A stretch of 64,000 nucleotides of DNA from Bryopsis sp. KO-2023 (lineage: Eukaryota > Chlorophyta > Ulvophyceae > Bryopsidales > Bryopsidaceae). This document shows, piece by piece, positions 1-12,650 of the stretch; position 1 is the stretch's first letter, and every line of letters starts with the position of its first letter. Made by a program: the position numbers and the translations under genes. The DNA lies in the NCBI GenBank assembly GCA_030272585.1, contig BSYQ01000013.1, positions 806,001 through 870,000 of the forward strand. Direction: 5' to 3'. The notes beneath the pieces were generated by a model that was given only the letters and a program-made list of their open reading frames with translations, searched no databases and was not told the DNA's origin.

Positions 1-1105
1 CCAGCATCGCTGCGCCCACAGTCTGCTCATCAATTAGGACAACCCACGAGCTATTTCGATTCAATGCTTCACCATGCCTTCCCCAGTGCCAAGGTGTGTG
101 TGTTTTCTGTAATGCTGGGGAACATTATGAACACAGGTCCGTCGTTTCTCGAAAAAAATCAGAGTGCGCCCAAATGGAAGCTTTCGTTTTCTGTTTTTTT
201 GGCTTCTTGACACTCCCCACCCAATGTTCTAGATCTTGGAAGAGTGTATGACTGGGGTTAAGCAACAAGTCGAAAAAGGGCGTCCATCGTCCACTCGATC
301 TTCGGACTTCGGGTACCTCTCGTGCGCGCGCCAAGATGAGGGGAAAACAGGCTACCTGAGACAGCATGGAAAAATCCCACACTATTTTCATATCGAACCA
401 CCTAGACAAGCGAAGAAGCGAGCGAGGAGCGCAGCATCCTCACAGCGTCCATCAAAAGCACGGCCGGAAACGGCGAGGATCTACGCCAAAAACATTCTCA
501 GCATCATCAATGAAGCGAACCAAAACGCCAGGAAGTTGAACAGCAGATATCGCTACAGGCTGGACGATAGGCCAGGGTGCCATGAAGTGTATCTCCAGGT
601 GTTCGATTCCTCGAAAGGGGAATGGCTGGCCAGGCCCTGGACGATGAAGAGGTTTCTTGGAAAGCACTATCTGATGCAAGAGAGAGTCAAGTTCATGAAG
701 GTGGGGGGAAAGGGGACTGGAAGCGCAACCGCGACTCCAAGGGGAGGGAAAAACAGTGCGAGATCGAGTCTGAGGGGTTGTGACTTTGACGAATTTGGCT
801 TCGTGCCCACTCATCGTATACCCAATCCAAAGCCTGTGTCCTCTGATTATTGCGACAATAGAGAAATTGATATTGCATTCGAGCAAGAAATGAAACACCA
901 AGCCGAGAAAAGAGGGAGCATGGCGGATGATTGTGCCCGAAAGGCTTTGGTGGATGCGCTCGCTTCCATTGATGGTGTTGGGCAGAATAGAGTGGACTTT
1001 CCCATGTCTCCGAACATGCGGAAAATGAGGTCTGAACTCGTAGAGATTGAAAAGCTTTGTCGTCAGGTGTCGACGCAAGTGCGGTTAACACGGGAGTTTG
1101 TTTAG
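1..1105 (+). CDS. Unknown protein, 3' part of gene (5' end outside window)
   Basis: Two exons can be read, 1-93 and 233-1105, joined in phase 0. The donor is AAG|gtgtgtg at 94 and the acceptor is ttctag at 231-232 after a pyrimidine-rich stretch. The coding frame is already open at base 1, so the start lies upstream. The visible 321 residues end at a TAG at 1103-1105. The middle is very basic (KKRARSAASS and KARPETARIYAKN), suggesting a nuclear or nucleic-acid-binding protein. A more compact, aromatic-rich block follows (GEWLARPWTMKRFLGKHY). The C-terminal 80 residues look helical. I recognise no family. A long opposite-strand frame (452-1078) is a shadow. Confidence that this is coding is fair; function is unknown. 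Confidence 0.6.
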
Positions 1106-1828
1106 GAAGGGAGGGTCGTGAGGTCTCTCTTGGTGTAATGCAAAGCATGGGGAAGGAAGTAAAGGGAACTCATGTAACGTACGAGACGTTTGTGTTTCGT
1201 GAATTCGTGGGTAGTTGAGTTGGCGAGAATATCAGTGTTGGAAGCCCTTCCCTTCGATCGACTTTCTCTTCTCCAACCATAGGTATAGCCAGAGAGGGCC
1301 TGGGGCCCAAGCCCTGGGCTCCCAAAAGACGCCTTGGCCCCTTCCAAGATTTTATGGCACCCCAGGAAAAAAGCACAAATTGTTCTTTGATCTGTGTTGT
1401 GTTTCTGCTGCACCTAATGTCCCCATTTTCTTATTTAATTGTTTTAGGCCTCCCAAACCCCCAGGATGCTTATTCAACTTTTGTGAAAACGAAGATCGGT
1501 GCCCTCACCAGTTGGGAGGACTTCCCATAAAACACACACCAACTCCTTCACTGTTGCTGCAAATTTGGCCATGATTCACAAAGGAGGCTGTGAGCCCCCT
1601 TTGAAATCCTGTTCAACAGGAAATCGTGGGCCTATTTTGTACAAGGGCGCATGATGATCTTAAATCGAGCAAAAATTATCACACGTGTGAGCGTGTGCTT
1701 TATCATTCGTTTTTATTCTTTTTTGCACTCTCGAGGTTCTGTTCGACGTTTTGCGCGTTTTCTGTCGTTGGATAGGGAAGCGGGTTTGTAGAACCGTAAA
1801 AGATTCTGAAAACTGTTAAACAGCAAAT
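1106..1828. other. Gene-free spacer
   Basis: This is the 3' flank of the first gene and the 5' flank of TMEM50. I see no convincing exon, RNA gene or element. Frames here are short and lack splice context. Confidence 0.5.
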
Positions 1829-4778
1829 ATGTCGTGGCTATGCCCTGACGCTTTCTGGGACACCGTGGGCACCTTTTGGGAAGATAAGGTAATTTTTTTC
1901 GACCCAACATTTGTGAAACGTGCGTTCACCACGTTATTTCGACTACTGTTTATTTTCTATTTCAATCCCCCCTCTGGCCAGCGAATAAAACCGAAATTCG
2001 TGTCAGGAAAGAAAGCGCCCACTTTCGGTTGGGGTATCTACCGGATTCCTGCGCAAAATAAACGATAAAAAATTTTGCTGAAGGCATTTTTCTTTTTTTT
2101 TTTTTTTAAGAGAGTCTGTGTTGGTTGGCGGTTGCCATTTGTTTTGAGTATTGGCTGATATCAGTTTTTTTAGTTTTTTTTCCCAATTTCAACTGTGTTT
2201 GTCTAGGCCAAAGAATATGGACCTGTAATGTCTGGCATGCTTTTTGGATGTGGATGGTGGATGTGGATGGATGCTGTGTTGGTAAATGGAAAGGATCACC
2301 ACATCCCAGCTGTCCAAGTAAGAGGCTAATTAACCACCGAATAGTGTTCCAAGAATTTATTGGTTTTTCAAGTTTTTGCTTTTTTTTGGAATAAACTACA
2401 TAGAGGCAAACAGCCCCATACTGTGCAAATGAGGGGAAAAAAAAGTGTTTATTACCGCTCTAGAATAAATGAAACCACGATCCCTGGATCCCGTTGTCAA
2501 AATTTTGTATTTATTTAATATGAAAAATATATATAGTATTTGGGACCGAATTAATGAACCCTATCCACCACTCATGATTTCATCCACCTATTTGGTGTAG
2601 GGAGTATGGTTTGAAAAATGATATTTTTGAAAAATGATATTTAAGTTTTTCAAACTAAATGAGGGAAAAAACAAAAAATTTAAAAACGAAGGATCAGAGG
2701 AGCTAAACATTTGTGTTTGTTCTCGTCCATGCAGTAGCAACAAAAAAAAAAGTTCTTAGGATATTGGTGGAAGGGGATGTTTTCCCAACAGTATCATTAA
2801 TTCTTGAAAAATAGATAAAGTACTTTTTTCGAAAATCTTGGCCAAGGTTCTTTTCAGAGAAGTCGGTGCGTTTGTTTCGTTCAGTTTTTTCCTGGAATCA
2901 TAGCCACGCTTGCAGTAATTGTCATGAGCTGCATCAGCAGGTGAGAGAATATTTTAATCAAACATAAGCGTTCAGACGTTCCTTTTTTTTTTTAATTCGT
3001 TTTGAATTTAAAAAAAAATCACAGAAAAGACCTGCAGACCTGGGATCCAATCCGGTCGAAGACATCGATTTAAAAAAAAAAAAAAAGAGAGAGAGAGAGA
3101 GAAAAAAAAATCTGCTGGACAGATTGTCTCTCATTTTATTTTGTTTTGTTGTTGAGAGCAAAGTATTATCTGGACAGAGATTCTTGAATTTTGTGCGTGC
3201 TCCTCGATCATCCAAATAGAAAAAATAAAATGAAAACCAAAATCCTGAACTTGAAAGAAAAAACGCCAGTATTTTCATCTTTTTTGCACAATTCCTTTGT
3301 TCGTTTTTTCCATTTTTTTTTGCTTTCTTTGCGACGCAAACAGGGAGGATGTACGAGAATACGACCCATTTGACGATGATGCTATGTGCCGGTATTGTTG
3401 AAATACTTTGAAATAAATTTTTACTCAGTTTTATTTATTTTTTCTGTTTTCTTTTGTTTGAGTAAGGAACCAATCGAAAATATTGAACGAAATTATTTTT
3501 TCTTCGTCATTTTTTTTGTTTCACGTCCCCTGTAATGAACAGAAAAGTCGAAAATTTCTGTTTGGGGAATTTCCAATTTTCGAATTTTGATGTGGTTTTT
3601 GCGATCGTTCTTGGTGTTTTTTTGGAAAAAGGTTATATTTTTTCATTATACATACATGCATTATTTTAATTTGTTGGGTGGGGAGGTCCTACAGACAGAG
3701 TGGTTTTGAATTTATTTGGATATCGACAGGTCAAGATTTTGGCTGTTGATTTCCTATATCTTGTCGCTTGGAGCGGTAGTCGGCGGCGTGTGGATGTTGG
3801 TGCAAGATTATGGTGAGTGGGGGAAAACCAAGAATATTTCTCTGGAAAAATATGATATTTATTGTTTATATTTATACATATATGGGAAGTGCTGCCTACA
3901 ACCAAGGATTGGAAAGCTCCAAAAAAACCAAACCAAAAAAATTAGGGAAATAATATTTCCTAATTTTATCTATTTTTTTCTTTTTTGAATTCGTCATTCG
4001 AAATTCGACGAGGATAAGAAACGCAACAGATGTCGGAAAGAGATCTGTTGCTTCTGTTAATATCATTATATGTTTTTTACAAACCATTTTTTCTTTCTTT
4101 CGTAATTTGTCCAGCACACTTTTTTTTTTTAATACAAAAGGCTGCTTGTCAAGCAAGATATGCAATGCTGTACATCTCCTTACAGTACAGCGTGTTCATT
4201 TTCCCACGTTCAGCCAGAGTTGATTACATTTTCCTGAGCATTTTGTGTGCAATCTTTTTCAACCGTTTAATATTTGTTGGATGCAGCTACGAAGGATGGT
4301 GTGGATATATGGCCTGGAGTGGTGAGCTGCCCATGACTGCTCAAATTGCCAAAAAATTTCTTTATGTTCTTTTTTTTTGTGGTCAACGCCAATCCCCCAT
4401 CCATATATATACATATACATAGCTAAGCTTTTTTAGGGACATGTTTTCCTGTCTGAATTTGTTCGAAATTTATTGAGGCTGGAAGCTCCATGCAGTTCTA
4501 ACATTTTCTAACATTTTCATTTTCTAAAAATAAATAAATAAATGAATAAATCTGGGCCTACCGCTCTTCACAACCAATATATAGTGTTGCCACTCAAAAG
4601 GAAAAAATGCAACCTTTCTTTCGAGAACCACCTTCACACTTAAAAACAAAAAATGTGAAAGTTCTCTTTGTGTTTGTCATATCAGGCTGGGCTCTGCCAA
4701 GTTTTCATGGTGTTGGCGAGTGGCCTGGTATTCTTTTTGTCCCGAACCTCTTCTGACAGTGGTGGCAGCATATTCTAG
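1829..4778 (+). CDS. TMEM50: TMEM50/UPF0220 family four-pass membrane protein
   Basis: Seven exons keep phase throughout: 1829-1888, 2207-2317, 2885-2940, 3344-3391, 3730-3812, 4287-4321 and 4686-4778 (TAG at 4776). The product is about 160 aa, the usual TMEM50A/B length. The order of segments matches the family: a short N-terminus (MSWLCPDAFWD), TM1 with the Trp-rich MLFGCGWWMWMDA, TM2 beginning FFPGIIATLAVIVMSCIS, an acidic loop (EDVREYDPFDDDAM), TM3 RFWLLISYILSLGAVVGGVW, a loop with DIWPGVAGLCQV, and TM4 with GLVFFLSRTSSD. TMEM50 proteins are small ER/endomembrane proteins of poorly defined function, found from plants to animals. Introns are 318-570 nt and T-rich. A run of C follows the stop codon directly. 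Confidence 0.88.
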
Positions 4779-5621
4779 CCCCCCCCCCCCCCTCTCACTT
4801 AGCCGTTAACCCAAGGCCAATATAGCCGCCAAGAAAACACACAGGTTGAAAAAAAAGGACATCAGGAACTATTGTTCACGGATGAGTTTAACTACCCCCC
4901 CCCCACTCTTCCCCCCAACTGTCCAAGAAATGTGGTGTGTGTGTGAGGGGGTGATTTTTGGTCGATCGAGTGGTTTGATTGCGTGTGAACGGAGCCAGGT
5001 TGAATAAGGGGAGTGGATCGAAAAAACCGAAGCAACGTTGTTTTTCTTGGCTTCGATAGATATGTAAGGTGGTGTGTTTCTCGGGTGTTTTTTTTTTTGT
5101 TTCGAAATTGTTGTTTTGAGGTGTGGATCGAAGGGCAAGCAGCGAGTGTTTTTTTTTCTTAAACCCCGCTGAGTCTGAATGTAGCAGCAGGGAGTGGGAG
5201 TTGGTTTTGGGGGTGTAAAGAGTAAAGAAGGTTTTATTTTGTCTTTTCGTTTTTTTTTTCCCTCTAGGCTGGTTCCACTCCACAAAACGCCCAATTTGAC
5301 ATACAGGGTGGTTTTGCTGTAAGAAGACTGTGCATACCTCTCTTCTTCTACACTGCTTAACACTAACTCTGTTTACCCAACACCGAAACTAAAATGCCCA
5401 TCACTGCAATACTCCTTTCCTAAACGCCCTTCCCCCCCCCCCCCCCCCCAAAAAAAGGGAAAGAAAATAGCATACCTCGAAGCGATTTATCATAGAGCTT
5501 TTCGAAAATGAACCTTTGAATCTTCTAAAAACAGTTCTAAAAAGAGAACTATTTTTCTCAACTAGTCGTTCCTTGCTAGTCTCTGTACTCCACCCCCCAC
5601 AATCTGACGCACCTAATCTTT
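4779..5621. other. Convergent 3' spacer
   Basis: This lies between the 3' ends of TMEM50 and EED. It contains C-runs at 4778-4792 and 5431-5449 and T-runs. The long minus-strand frames here are low-complexity Lys/Thr/Pro and I do not accept them as genes. Confidence 0.5.
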
Positions 5622-8600
5622 CTAATTCACAGTTTGCACCCCCTCCATATCATTTCCGTTTTTGTCATTTTCTTGACCCTCAGATGACTCATCCTCTTTG
5701 GCCCCCTTCTTGTTGGGGTCTTTAGGATCATATTCGAATCGGAAAATGAAACCATTGCCCACGCAGCCCAGCACATGCATGCCGTCGTTCGACACCACAC
5801 ACCGCTGAACGGCACCCCTTATCCTGTCGATTTCCAGTCTGGAAATCTGGGCCCCCGTCCAAGTGTTGAAAACGTAGATCATGCTGGAGTGGTTTCCTGG
5901 ACACCCAACAGAATAATACCTCATGACAAATGGTGAATTTAAAGAAATCTGGTGGCCAAGCCATTTCCACAACGGGGGAAATATGTATCATAATTTTTCT
6001 GGGCCGGGGGCAAATGAACAGCTCATTGATTGAGACTTGAAACAGGCCCCAGGTGTACAGCTGTGGCGACCTACTCAAGTGTGAAAAGATTCCAGATTCC
6101 AGATAATAAACAAAATTTTCTCATTATTGAGCTCTTTCTTTCTTTCTTTCTTTCTTTCTCCCCCACCCCTTTCTGACACCACCAGCAACGATTTAATTAT
6201 AAGTGGAAAAAAAAATTCACCTGCACATATGATGCCGCCATCTGTGGTGGCCCCTAGTCCGCATGGAGGGCCCCCGACGCCCAGGCCACACCCAGGCACT
6301 TTGAATTTGGAAATCGACACCTCCATACGTAGATCCCATACCAAAATCGCCCCGTCCCCCCACCGAATAGCCAATCGATTTTCTGATAAAGTTCCCAGAA
6401 AAAAAGCAGAAAAAGGAAGAAAAAAAACGTGAAATTCGTGAAAAACGCAAATAGTCTACGTTCCTGTGAACATTTGGAACAAAAAAGACTGTAGGAAAAA
6501 ATAAAAAAAATAAAAATGAATGCAAAATAAAAAATTTCACCCACCCAAAAAATGCCAGCATGAAAGCTTAAGGGAAGGGGAAAAAAAGTAGTATCACAAC
6601 TGCGAGCTAAAACATACCGAACGACCGTTCTTATGTGGTTTAGGGCCAGGAAAAAGAAAATTAAAAAAATACAATGCACAATCTATTTTTTTTTCTCTAA
6701 TCCTCATTGAAGATACATAAATGATGGAACCCTGCATCCGAGCATTTCTCCCCTGCATCAATTCACTGCCGCTTTGACCAAACGGGGTTTTTTCCAAAGA
6801 TTTGAATGAAATAATTTCACATTGCTATATGGCAGGGTTGCAGACGCATCAAACCGAGTTGAATTTCATTTTTTATTTTTTTTTCATTTTTTTGTTATGG
6901 GGAGGGGGGGGTTCATTACCTGGCAATGCTAAGACGCACTCGACCGGAAAAGAGCAAGACACAGCCCCTCCAAAATCAATCTTTTCCATTGAACTGTCGA
7001 TCACAGAAAATCCTTTGGAAAATTGCACCCGAAGCTCCGACACTTTTCCCTTTTTGGAGCCCAGGTATACTGAACACCCCTTTGATGCCTGCTCTTTCAC
7101 AAACCAACAGAAAATTTTTGCATATTTAATAAAGAATCTTGGAAATGTATCAGCACTACTTTTTGGGTTATTTTTTAACACTTTCTCACACTTTCTGGTA
7201 GTTCAATTATCGATGGGTGGTCTTTTTTCGGAAAAAAAAATAAACATTGTAGTGGCGAAACAATTTTCTTATCGATGCACTACATACACAGATCGAAAAA
7301 AAAAAAATTGCATGCCATAGAAAAAAAAAAGAATCCACCGCTTTTTTTTTCCCTTTGAGAAGAATTGTTCTTCATTTTTCCCGATTGAACCACAAGCGGC
7401 CAATTTCTTTCACCTCTGACAAAAAAATTGTCAATTGTCGAAAGGGTAAAAAAAAATGGCGAAATAAAGTCTCCAATGGAACAAAAAAAGCAAGTACATG
7501 TGGATATACGTCGGTTGGTGTTTTTTTTTTGGCTTTTTTTATAAAGAATTCGCAACTCACCATGGTCGAGCCTTCGGTATCCACCGTTAATAAGCATTCG
7601 GAGGAAAAGCGATTCCATAAACGCAACTCCCCCTCTTTGGATAAGGAAACTAGGATTCCAGGCGAAATCATGGGCTCGCTCAATTCGATAACAGGGTGTT
7701 TGTGCCCTGCATGAATATTAGGTCAAATTCAATGTCAAAATTAAAACAAGTCAGGGAAATTCCTTTTTCGTATCTTCTTCTGTGGACAGTGTGTGTAATA
7801 AACTGAGTAAAAAATAAAAAAAAAGTGGACAATAGACAGATCGAGAAACAAATATGAATGAATGTTGTTGCTTTTCAAATGAAAGGGATTTTTTTTTTAT
7901 TTTTTTGTGGGCTCTTCCAAGGGTATTTTTTTTCTTCAATCAATGCATCGTTTTTGTTTTTTTCTGTCCAAGGGAAGGGGGAAAAAAACAAAAGGGGAAA
8001 AAATTGGGCAACGATGGGGCTCCTGGAACAACAAATGAATAAAACAAATAAAATTCAAGTAACATTTTACACCGAAATAAAAGTATAGTTAAAAAAAATA
8101 AAAAATCATAAGACGGATGATCCGAAACGTACCTTTTAATACACTCGTTGCTCTTGATTCCACCAAATTCAAAATCGTGATGTTTTTATCGACCCCGGAC
8201 ACTGCCTGGGAAGAATCAGGAAAAAAAGGAGGAAAAACAAAAAAGTGTTGAATCGTATTGGATCTTCTCTGTTTTGTTTCAGAAAAAAAGATTGATCTCA
8301 TATGTTTAAATACACAAGAAAAAAAAATAATTGAGAGAAAAAAAAAATGTTTTTTTTTTGAGGAGCACAAGCTTTATTTTCCGTGCATTTTGTTTTTTTC
8401 ATATGTTTTAAAATATATATTCGGGGGGGGGGGAAGTTATACCTCTTTGGATTTTTTCTTTTCCCTTAAAATTCCCCCCCCCCCACCCACACACACACAC
8501 ACGAAAATTAAAAAAAATTCTTTTTCAATTTTTTCCTTACCAGAATGGCATCTCCGTATGGATTTCCGATATCGTCGTCGGATCGCATCCAGCAGCAACA

Positions 8601-9816
8601 CAGCAATTCCTGAAAAAAAAATAAAAAAAAATCAAACATTTTCAATGCAGAAATCTTCTTGAGAGGGTTTAAGGTTCGAAAATACACATATTCAAAAAAT
8701 ATATTTTTCAGTTTTTCAGGATAACGAGATGCAAAATGATAAAACGGAAAACTGAAAAAGCCCCAGCTCCCCCAAGCAACCAAGGAATTCACCCAATGCT
8801 GTGCGGCATGAACTCGATAATAAACAAAAACAAAAACTAGGAATAAAAACAAAAAGTGAAACTATGTCAAAAAACTTGTCGCTTACCCCCCCAGGAACTT
8901 CTGTCGTTTCTTCATTGGTGAATTGTCCAACCACGTTGATATAACTTTCCAGATAACGATTATTATAAACCATGGCCTGCGACAAAACATATAGATGTTG
9001 ATATTCATGCCAACTCGGCGGAAAACCAAAAATTTGGGGAAAAAAATAAAAAATAATTTAATTTGGACCAATTAAAGAAAATAAAAAAATCCTTCCAGCA
9101 TTTTATATTTTTCTTGGGCTCACTTATTTATTTTTCTGGTTTTCTCTCTTTTCCATCCTCTGTTTTTTTTAAATAAATCAGTCCAAAGAAAAACATTTAT
9201 TTTTTTGTAAAAATACATAAACAAAAAAATTAGAAAATGCATATGTTTATTTATTGTTATTTATTGTTATTTAAAAAACTTTTCTGAAACAATGCATCAG
9301 GACTAACCATACTTGATTTCCTCCGACCGATGCCAGGAGATTTTCCAACTCCTTGTCCGTTTGATTAAACGCTAGACATTTCACAGGGCTTTGATGGCTT
9401 TCCTGAAGACTGCCAGAAAATTTAGTCAGTCAGGAAACGGCAAAAAACACTGTGCAAACTCACATATTGAAGAAAAAATTGAGCAACTTCCTGCGATTTA
9501 TTTTAGCTTGCTTCAAAAGTGATTCATTTTTCATGTTTTTGGGAAGCAAATCCACTTGCTGTGTGCATGTATGCTGAGACCAAAAATGTCCAGAGTGTGT
9601 ATGACGTCCCGTTACGAGAAAGGCGTCAGCTCGACTGCAAACGCAGATGGGAAGAAAAGTTATATTATGAACGATACCACGGCGCCGCGCGCTCACCCTG
9701 ACGATGCTCTGCAATTTCAGGTTGCACAGAGCGCGCATCCGGAAGGCGTCATCGCTGCCTTCGCTTGCGACGTCGCGTTCCACGGACTTTGCAAACTTTA
9801 TGGCTGCGCTGTTCAT
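5622..9816 (-). CDS. EED: EED/ESC-like WD40 protein, core subunit of Polycomb repressive complex 2
   Basis: Exons on the minus strand: 9816-9697 (ATG), 9402-9313, 8976-8887, 8609-8541, 8205-8133, 7706-7561, 7088-6920, 6382-6221 and a last exon of about 5990-5622 (TAG at 5624-5622). The first eight are phase-consistent. Conserved blocks follow the order of animal EED and plant FIE: LLASVGGNQ then YLESYINVV (first blade), CCCWMRSDDDIGNPYGDAIL joined to AVSGVDKNITILNL, GHKHPVIEL then LVSLSKEGELRLWN, KIDFGG then VECVLALP, DGAILVWDLRM, and YYSVGCPGN then MIYVFNTWTGA. EED reads H3K27me3 through its propeller and activates the EZH methyltransferase. The acidic Lys/Glu tail after the last blade is extra. 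The junction into the last exon is a problem: no AG acceptor gives the right frame, see findings. A frameshift, sequence error or unrecognised splice site is possible. Confidence 0.75.
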
Positions 9817-11354
9817 GATATTCACCAAAAAGAAACGAGGAAAGTGGCTTCCCCAGACACTTTTCCCTCGTAAAATGAGAACATGCAGTCCATCCCAAAT
9901 AAATCGCAAGAATTGTACAGAAAAGAAGTTTCTGTCATTTCGATAAAAAAAAAGGTTCTGGAAAGTTTATCGGCGGCGGAGCATCTTGTGTGCGTTTTCG
10001 TCTTTCGGGAGAGGGAAATTCGTACGACAGTTTCGACTTCTGTGAGCGTTTTGATGACGACCGGGTAGTAGGAATTCTTTGGTTTGGTATGATCTTTATC
10101 TAGGAAACTTTTGTCGTTGCAATAGAGTCCTGGGCTTCTACGCATGTAATATTGTTTGTTTGTTTGTTTGTTTGTTTGGAAACAAATGTAATTTGATGTT
10201 TGTTTTGTTTTGGAAAAAAATCACAGCATAAATGTTTTGGGAAAACATCCATTCAGAGGGAGTGCATCCATTTGTTTCCATTCCTTTATCTCTTTGTGGA
10301 AATTGCATGTCGATGCAAAAAACACTGTTGAAACACAATTCATTATCATCATAACTCCTTACACACCTTGATCCCTATTCTAGAAATCACACACACAAGA
10401 AACCACATTCGACCCCAAATAACCCCCAACACTTTCATCAACATACCTAAAACTCCTAACACTCTCTCTACGAATCCACTTCCTGTTTTTATCAAAACAA
10501 ACAATTGTAGGCAAACTGCTCCACAAAACATCGACACGTTTTTCTTCTTTTTAATTTATTCCCGACTCGTGACATGCAATAGAGGGAAACAGAAAAAAAA
10601 ACATTTCCCATACAAAAAAGAAAAACACTAGCAGCAATCCAATCATCATCCCCGTACTCCACAATTCACCTCCTCCTCTCTTTTCCATAACTGGAAAAAA
10701 AAAGATCCACTCACATATCTAATTCTTTTTCTTTTTACTCATTTTCTTGTAAAAACCCTTACATTAAATACATATCCCCGCTGCCATCATGATATCACAT
10801 CATCAATTTTTTTTATCATATTGTTTTTTTTGAAAAGAGAATAATCAGTCTCTTTTTCCCCACTACTTCACTGCTACTTCAAATTAAAAGCACAACAAAA
10901 AACCTACTGTCGATATTTTACAGAAAACGAAAGTAGCTCTTTTTTTGCTGTTTTTTTTTGATTAATTTTTAAGTACTCGACATCATTCCAGATCCCACTG
11001 TAATCACAGACCCAATTCAGGTTTCCTTCATATCACAAGTCCCCATGTGTGGTTTGCCCAATCAAACTCCCCTGCTCCTAATTCCCAAATCGAAAGCCTA
11101 TACTCTAAAGCAAAAGACCTCCACATCATTGTATCCATCAATCGCAATGCACACATGATAAAAAAAAGCACACCGAAGAAATAAATATTCATCATAAAAC
11201 AAGTCCATGGCCATAATTGTGTGTGTGTGTGGATTCCCCCTCTCCCTTTAAAAACACCAGGCATTATTTTTCATCCATGCAAGAAAAAAAAAAAGAAAGG
11301 AACAGGCTCGAGCGAAACTTGGGATCGCGAGGTTGGCGCGCGCGCCAAACACGT
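9817..11354. other. Gene-free spacer with TTTG microsatellite
   Basis: This is the 5' flank of EED and 3' flank of the repeat-protein gene. It holds a (TTTG)n run near 10,150-10,178 and AT-rich DNA. No gene is seen. Confidence 0.5.
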
Positions 11355-12179
11355 TTAGCGGTCAGTCAAATCATCGAAGAATTGCAATGTCTGGTCTTCT
11401 TCCTTGGCGGCGGCGGATGCGTCTTCTGGCATTGGCGCGACAGCCATCAGCTTCCTACCGCTGTCGAGATCGTCGAGGTCGCCCACCAGCTCCTCAGCGG
11501 CGGGGGCTGCAGCGAGGAGTTTCCTGTGATTCATCGAGGTAAAAGACATCAGCTTCCTGCGGGATCCCAGGTCGTCGATATCCTCCGCGGAAGCGGAAGG
11601 CATCTCGACAACCGGTGCAGCTGCCAGCAATTTTCTTCGGTTTCCCAGATCATCAACGTCCGTCTGTTCCATGGGCGACGATTCGCTCATTGGAGGCGCG
11701 CTCATCAAGCGCCTTCGGTTGCCAAGATCATCGACGTCCGTCTGTTCCATGGACGCAGGTTCGCTCATTGGAGTGGCAGCCAGCAATTTCCTTCGGTTTC
11801 CAAGATCATCAACGTCTGTCTGTTCCATGGGCGACGATTCGCTCATTGGAGCGGCAGCCAGCAATTTCCTTCGGTTTCCAAGGTCATCAACGTCGCTTTC
11901 TGTAGAGGAGGTAGACTCGCTCATTGGAGGTGCGCTCATCAGCCGCCTGCGATTGCCAAGATCGTCGACGTCGCGCTCTTCCGTAGTCATAGATTCGCTC
12001 GTGGGAGGCGCACTCAGCAGCCTTCTTTTGTTCCCCAGATCATCAACGTCCGCCACTTGCACTGCAGGCGCTTCAGCGGCTGGCGCGGGAGCCAGGACGC
12101 CGCCACCAGCTGTTTCACCCGCCGCCGCCGCCGCAGATATAGTGGCCGCAATGACAAGAAGGACGAACTGAGACTTCAT
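11355..12179 (-). CDS. Secreted tandem-repeat protein, candidate peptide precursor
   Basis: A single open frame of 274 aa starts at the ATG at 12179. An earlier in-frame codon exists, but this Met is followed directly by a signal peptide (KSQFVLLVIAATISAAAAA, likely cut before GETAGG). After a short Ala/Pro linker come six perfect-length 26-residue units starting DVDDLGN (residues about 44-199), then three degenerate units. Each unit has an acidic head (DVDDLGN), a basic triplet (KRR, RRR or RRK), a hydrophobic pair (LL or LM) and a Ser/Ala/Pro/Met tail such as SAPPMSES. The basic triplets are potential prohormone-convertase/Kex2-type sites. No Cys repeat or globular domain is seen. This could be a processed multi-peptide precursor or an extracellular matrix repeat protein. 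The family is unknown to me. Confidence 0.7.
   Translation of the reverse strand: MKSQFVLLVIAATISAAAAAGETAGGGVLAPAPAAEAPAVQVADVDDLGNKRRLLSAPPTSESMTTEERDVDDLGNRRRLMSAPPMSESTSSTESDVDDLGNRRKLLAAAPMSESSPMEQTDVDDLGNRRKLLAATPMSEPASMEQTDVDDLGNRRRLMSAPPMSESSPMEQTDVDDLGNRRKLLAAAPVVEMPSASAEDIDDLGSRRKLMSFTSMNHRKLLAAAPAAEELVGDLDDLDSGRKLMAVAPMPEDASAAAKEEDQTLQFFDDLTDR
11583..12050 (-). repeat. Six 78-bp tandem coding repeats
   Basis: Six consecutive 78-bp units encode the 26-residue repeats. On the plus strand each carries a recurring block close to CAGATCATCAACGTC. Units 3-5 are most alike, sharing the ...PMEQT tail. This implies recent unequal crossing-over or gene conversion within the array. Confidence 0.85.
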
Positions 12180-12650
12180 GGTGATTTCAATCTGCAAAAC
12201 AAACTCCGCATTGGTCAGCACAGCCTTCAATACACCACCGATCAATTTAGCAGCAGGCAGAATATGGAGCCAGCGAGCTAGGGTGCGCTACCTGAATCAC
12301 GAGAAAAAACGATAATAAAGCGATCACCCAGCGCTTGGGAGAAGGTTGTGCGCAGAGTAGTTTTTTTTTTTCGATGCAGAGCAGAGAATAGCAATTTCAA
12401 ATACGATTTCGAAATGCGGAGTTTGGGATTTTATGGACTGTGCGCCCAGACAGCCAGTAAAATCAATCGTTTCAGGAATGACACCCCCAATGTTTTGCCA
12501 CATCAAATCAAACCATTATTACACACGAAAAAGGCACCCAAAAATTGCAAAACAATGATGATGATGGATATCCAGGATCAGATCAGACCATGCATTGCTA
12601 ATCGATGTCTGCATTCTCACATGTTGTTGTTTTCACACCAGGACCTCTGA

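Noticed and set aside
4869..5363. 164-aa minus-strand ORF
   Set aside because: Low-complexity Lys/Thr/Pro with no splice context, lying in the convergent 3' spacer.
6594..6797. Candidate extra EED exon containing SIIYVSSM
   Set aside because: Its splice phases do not fit, and skipping it joins VECVLALP to NRLAIRWGDGAILVWD exactly as in EED.
11355..12179. RXLR-EER-like effector motif (RRLL ... EER) in the first repeat
   Set aside because: The EER occurs in only one unit and the basic triplet is part of a repeated motif throughout the protein, so an oomycete-type host-targeting signal is not supported.
11217..12281. 354-aa plus-strand ORF opposite the repeat protein
   Set aside because: It is the antisense shadow of the repeated coding sequence and so also looks repetitive. 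The minus frame has a signal peptide and sensible repeat boundaries.
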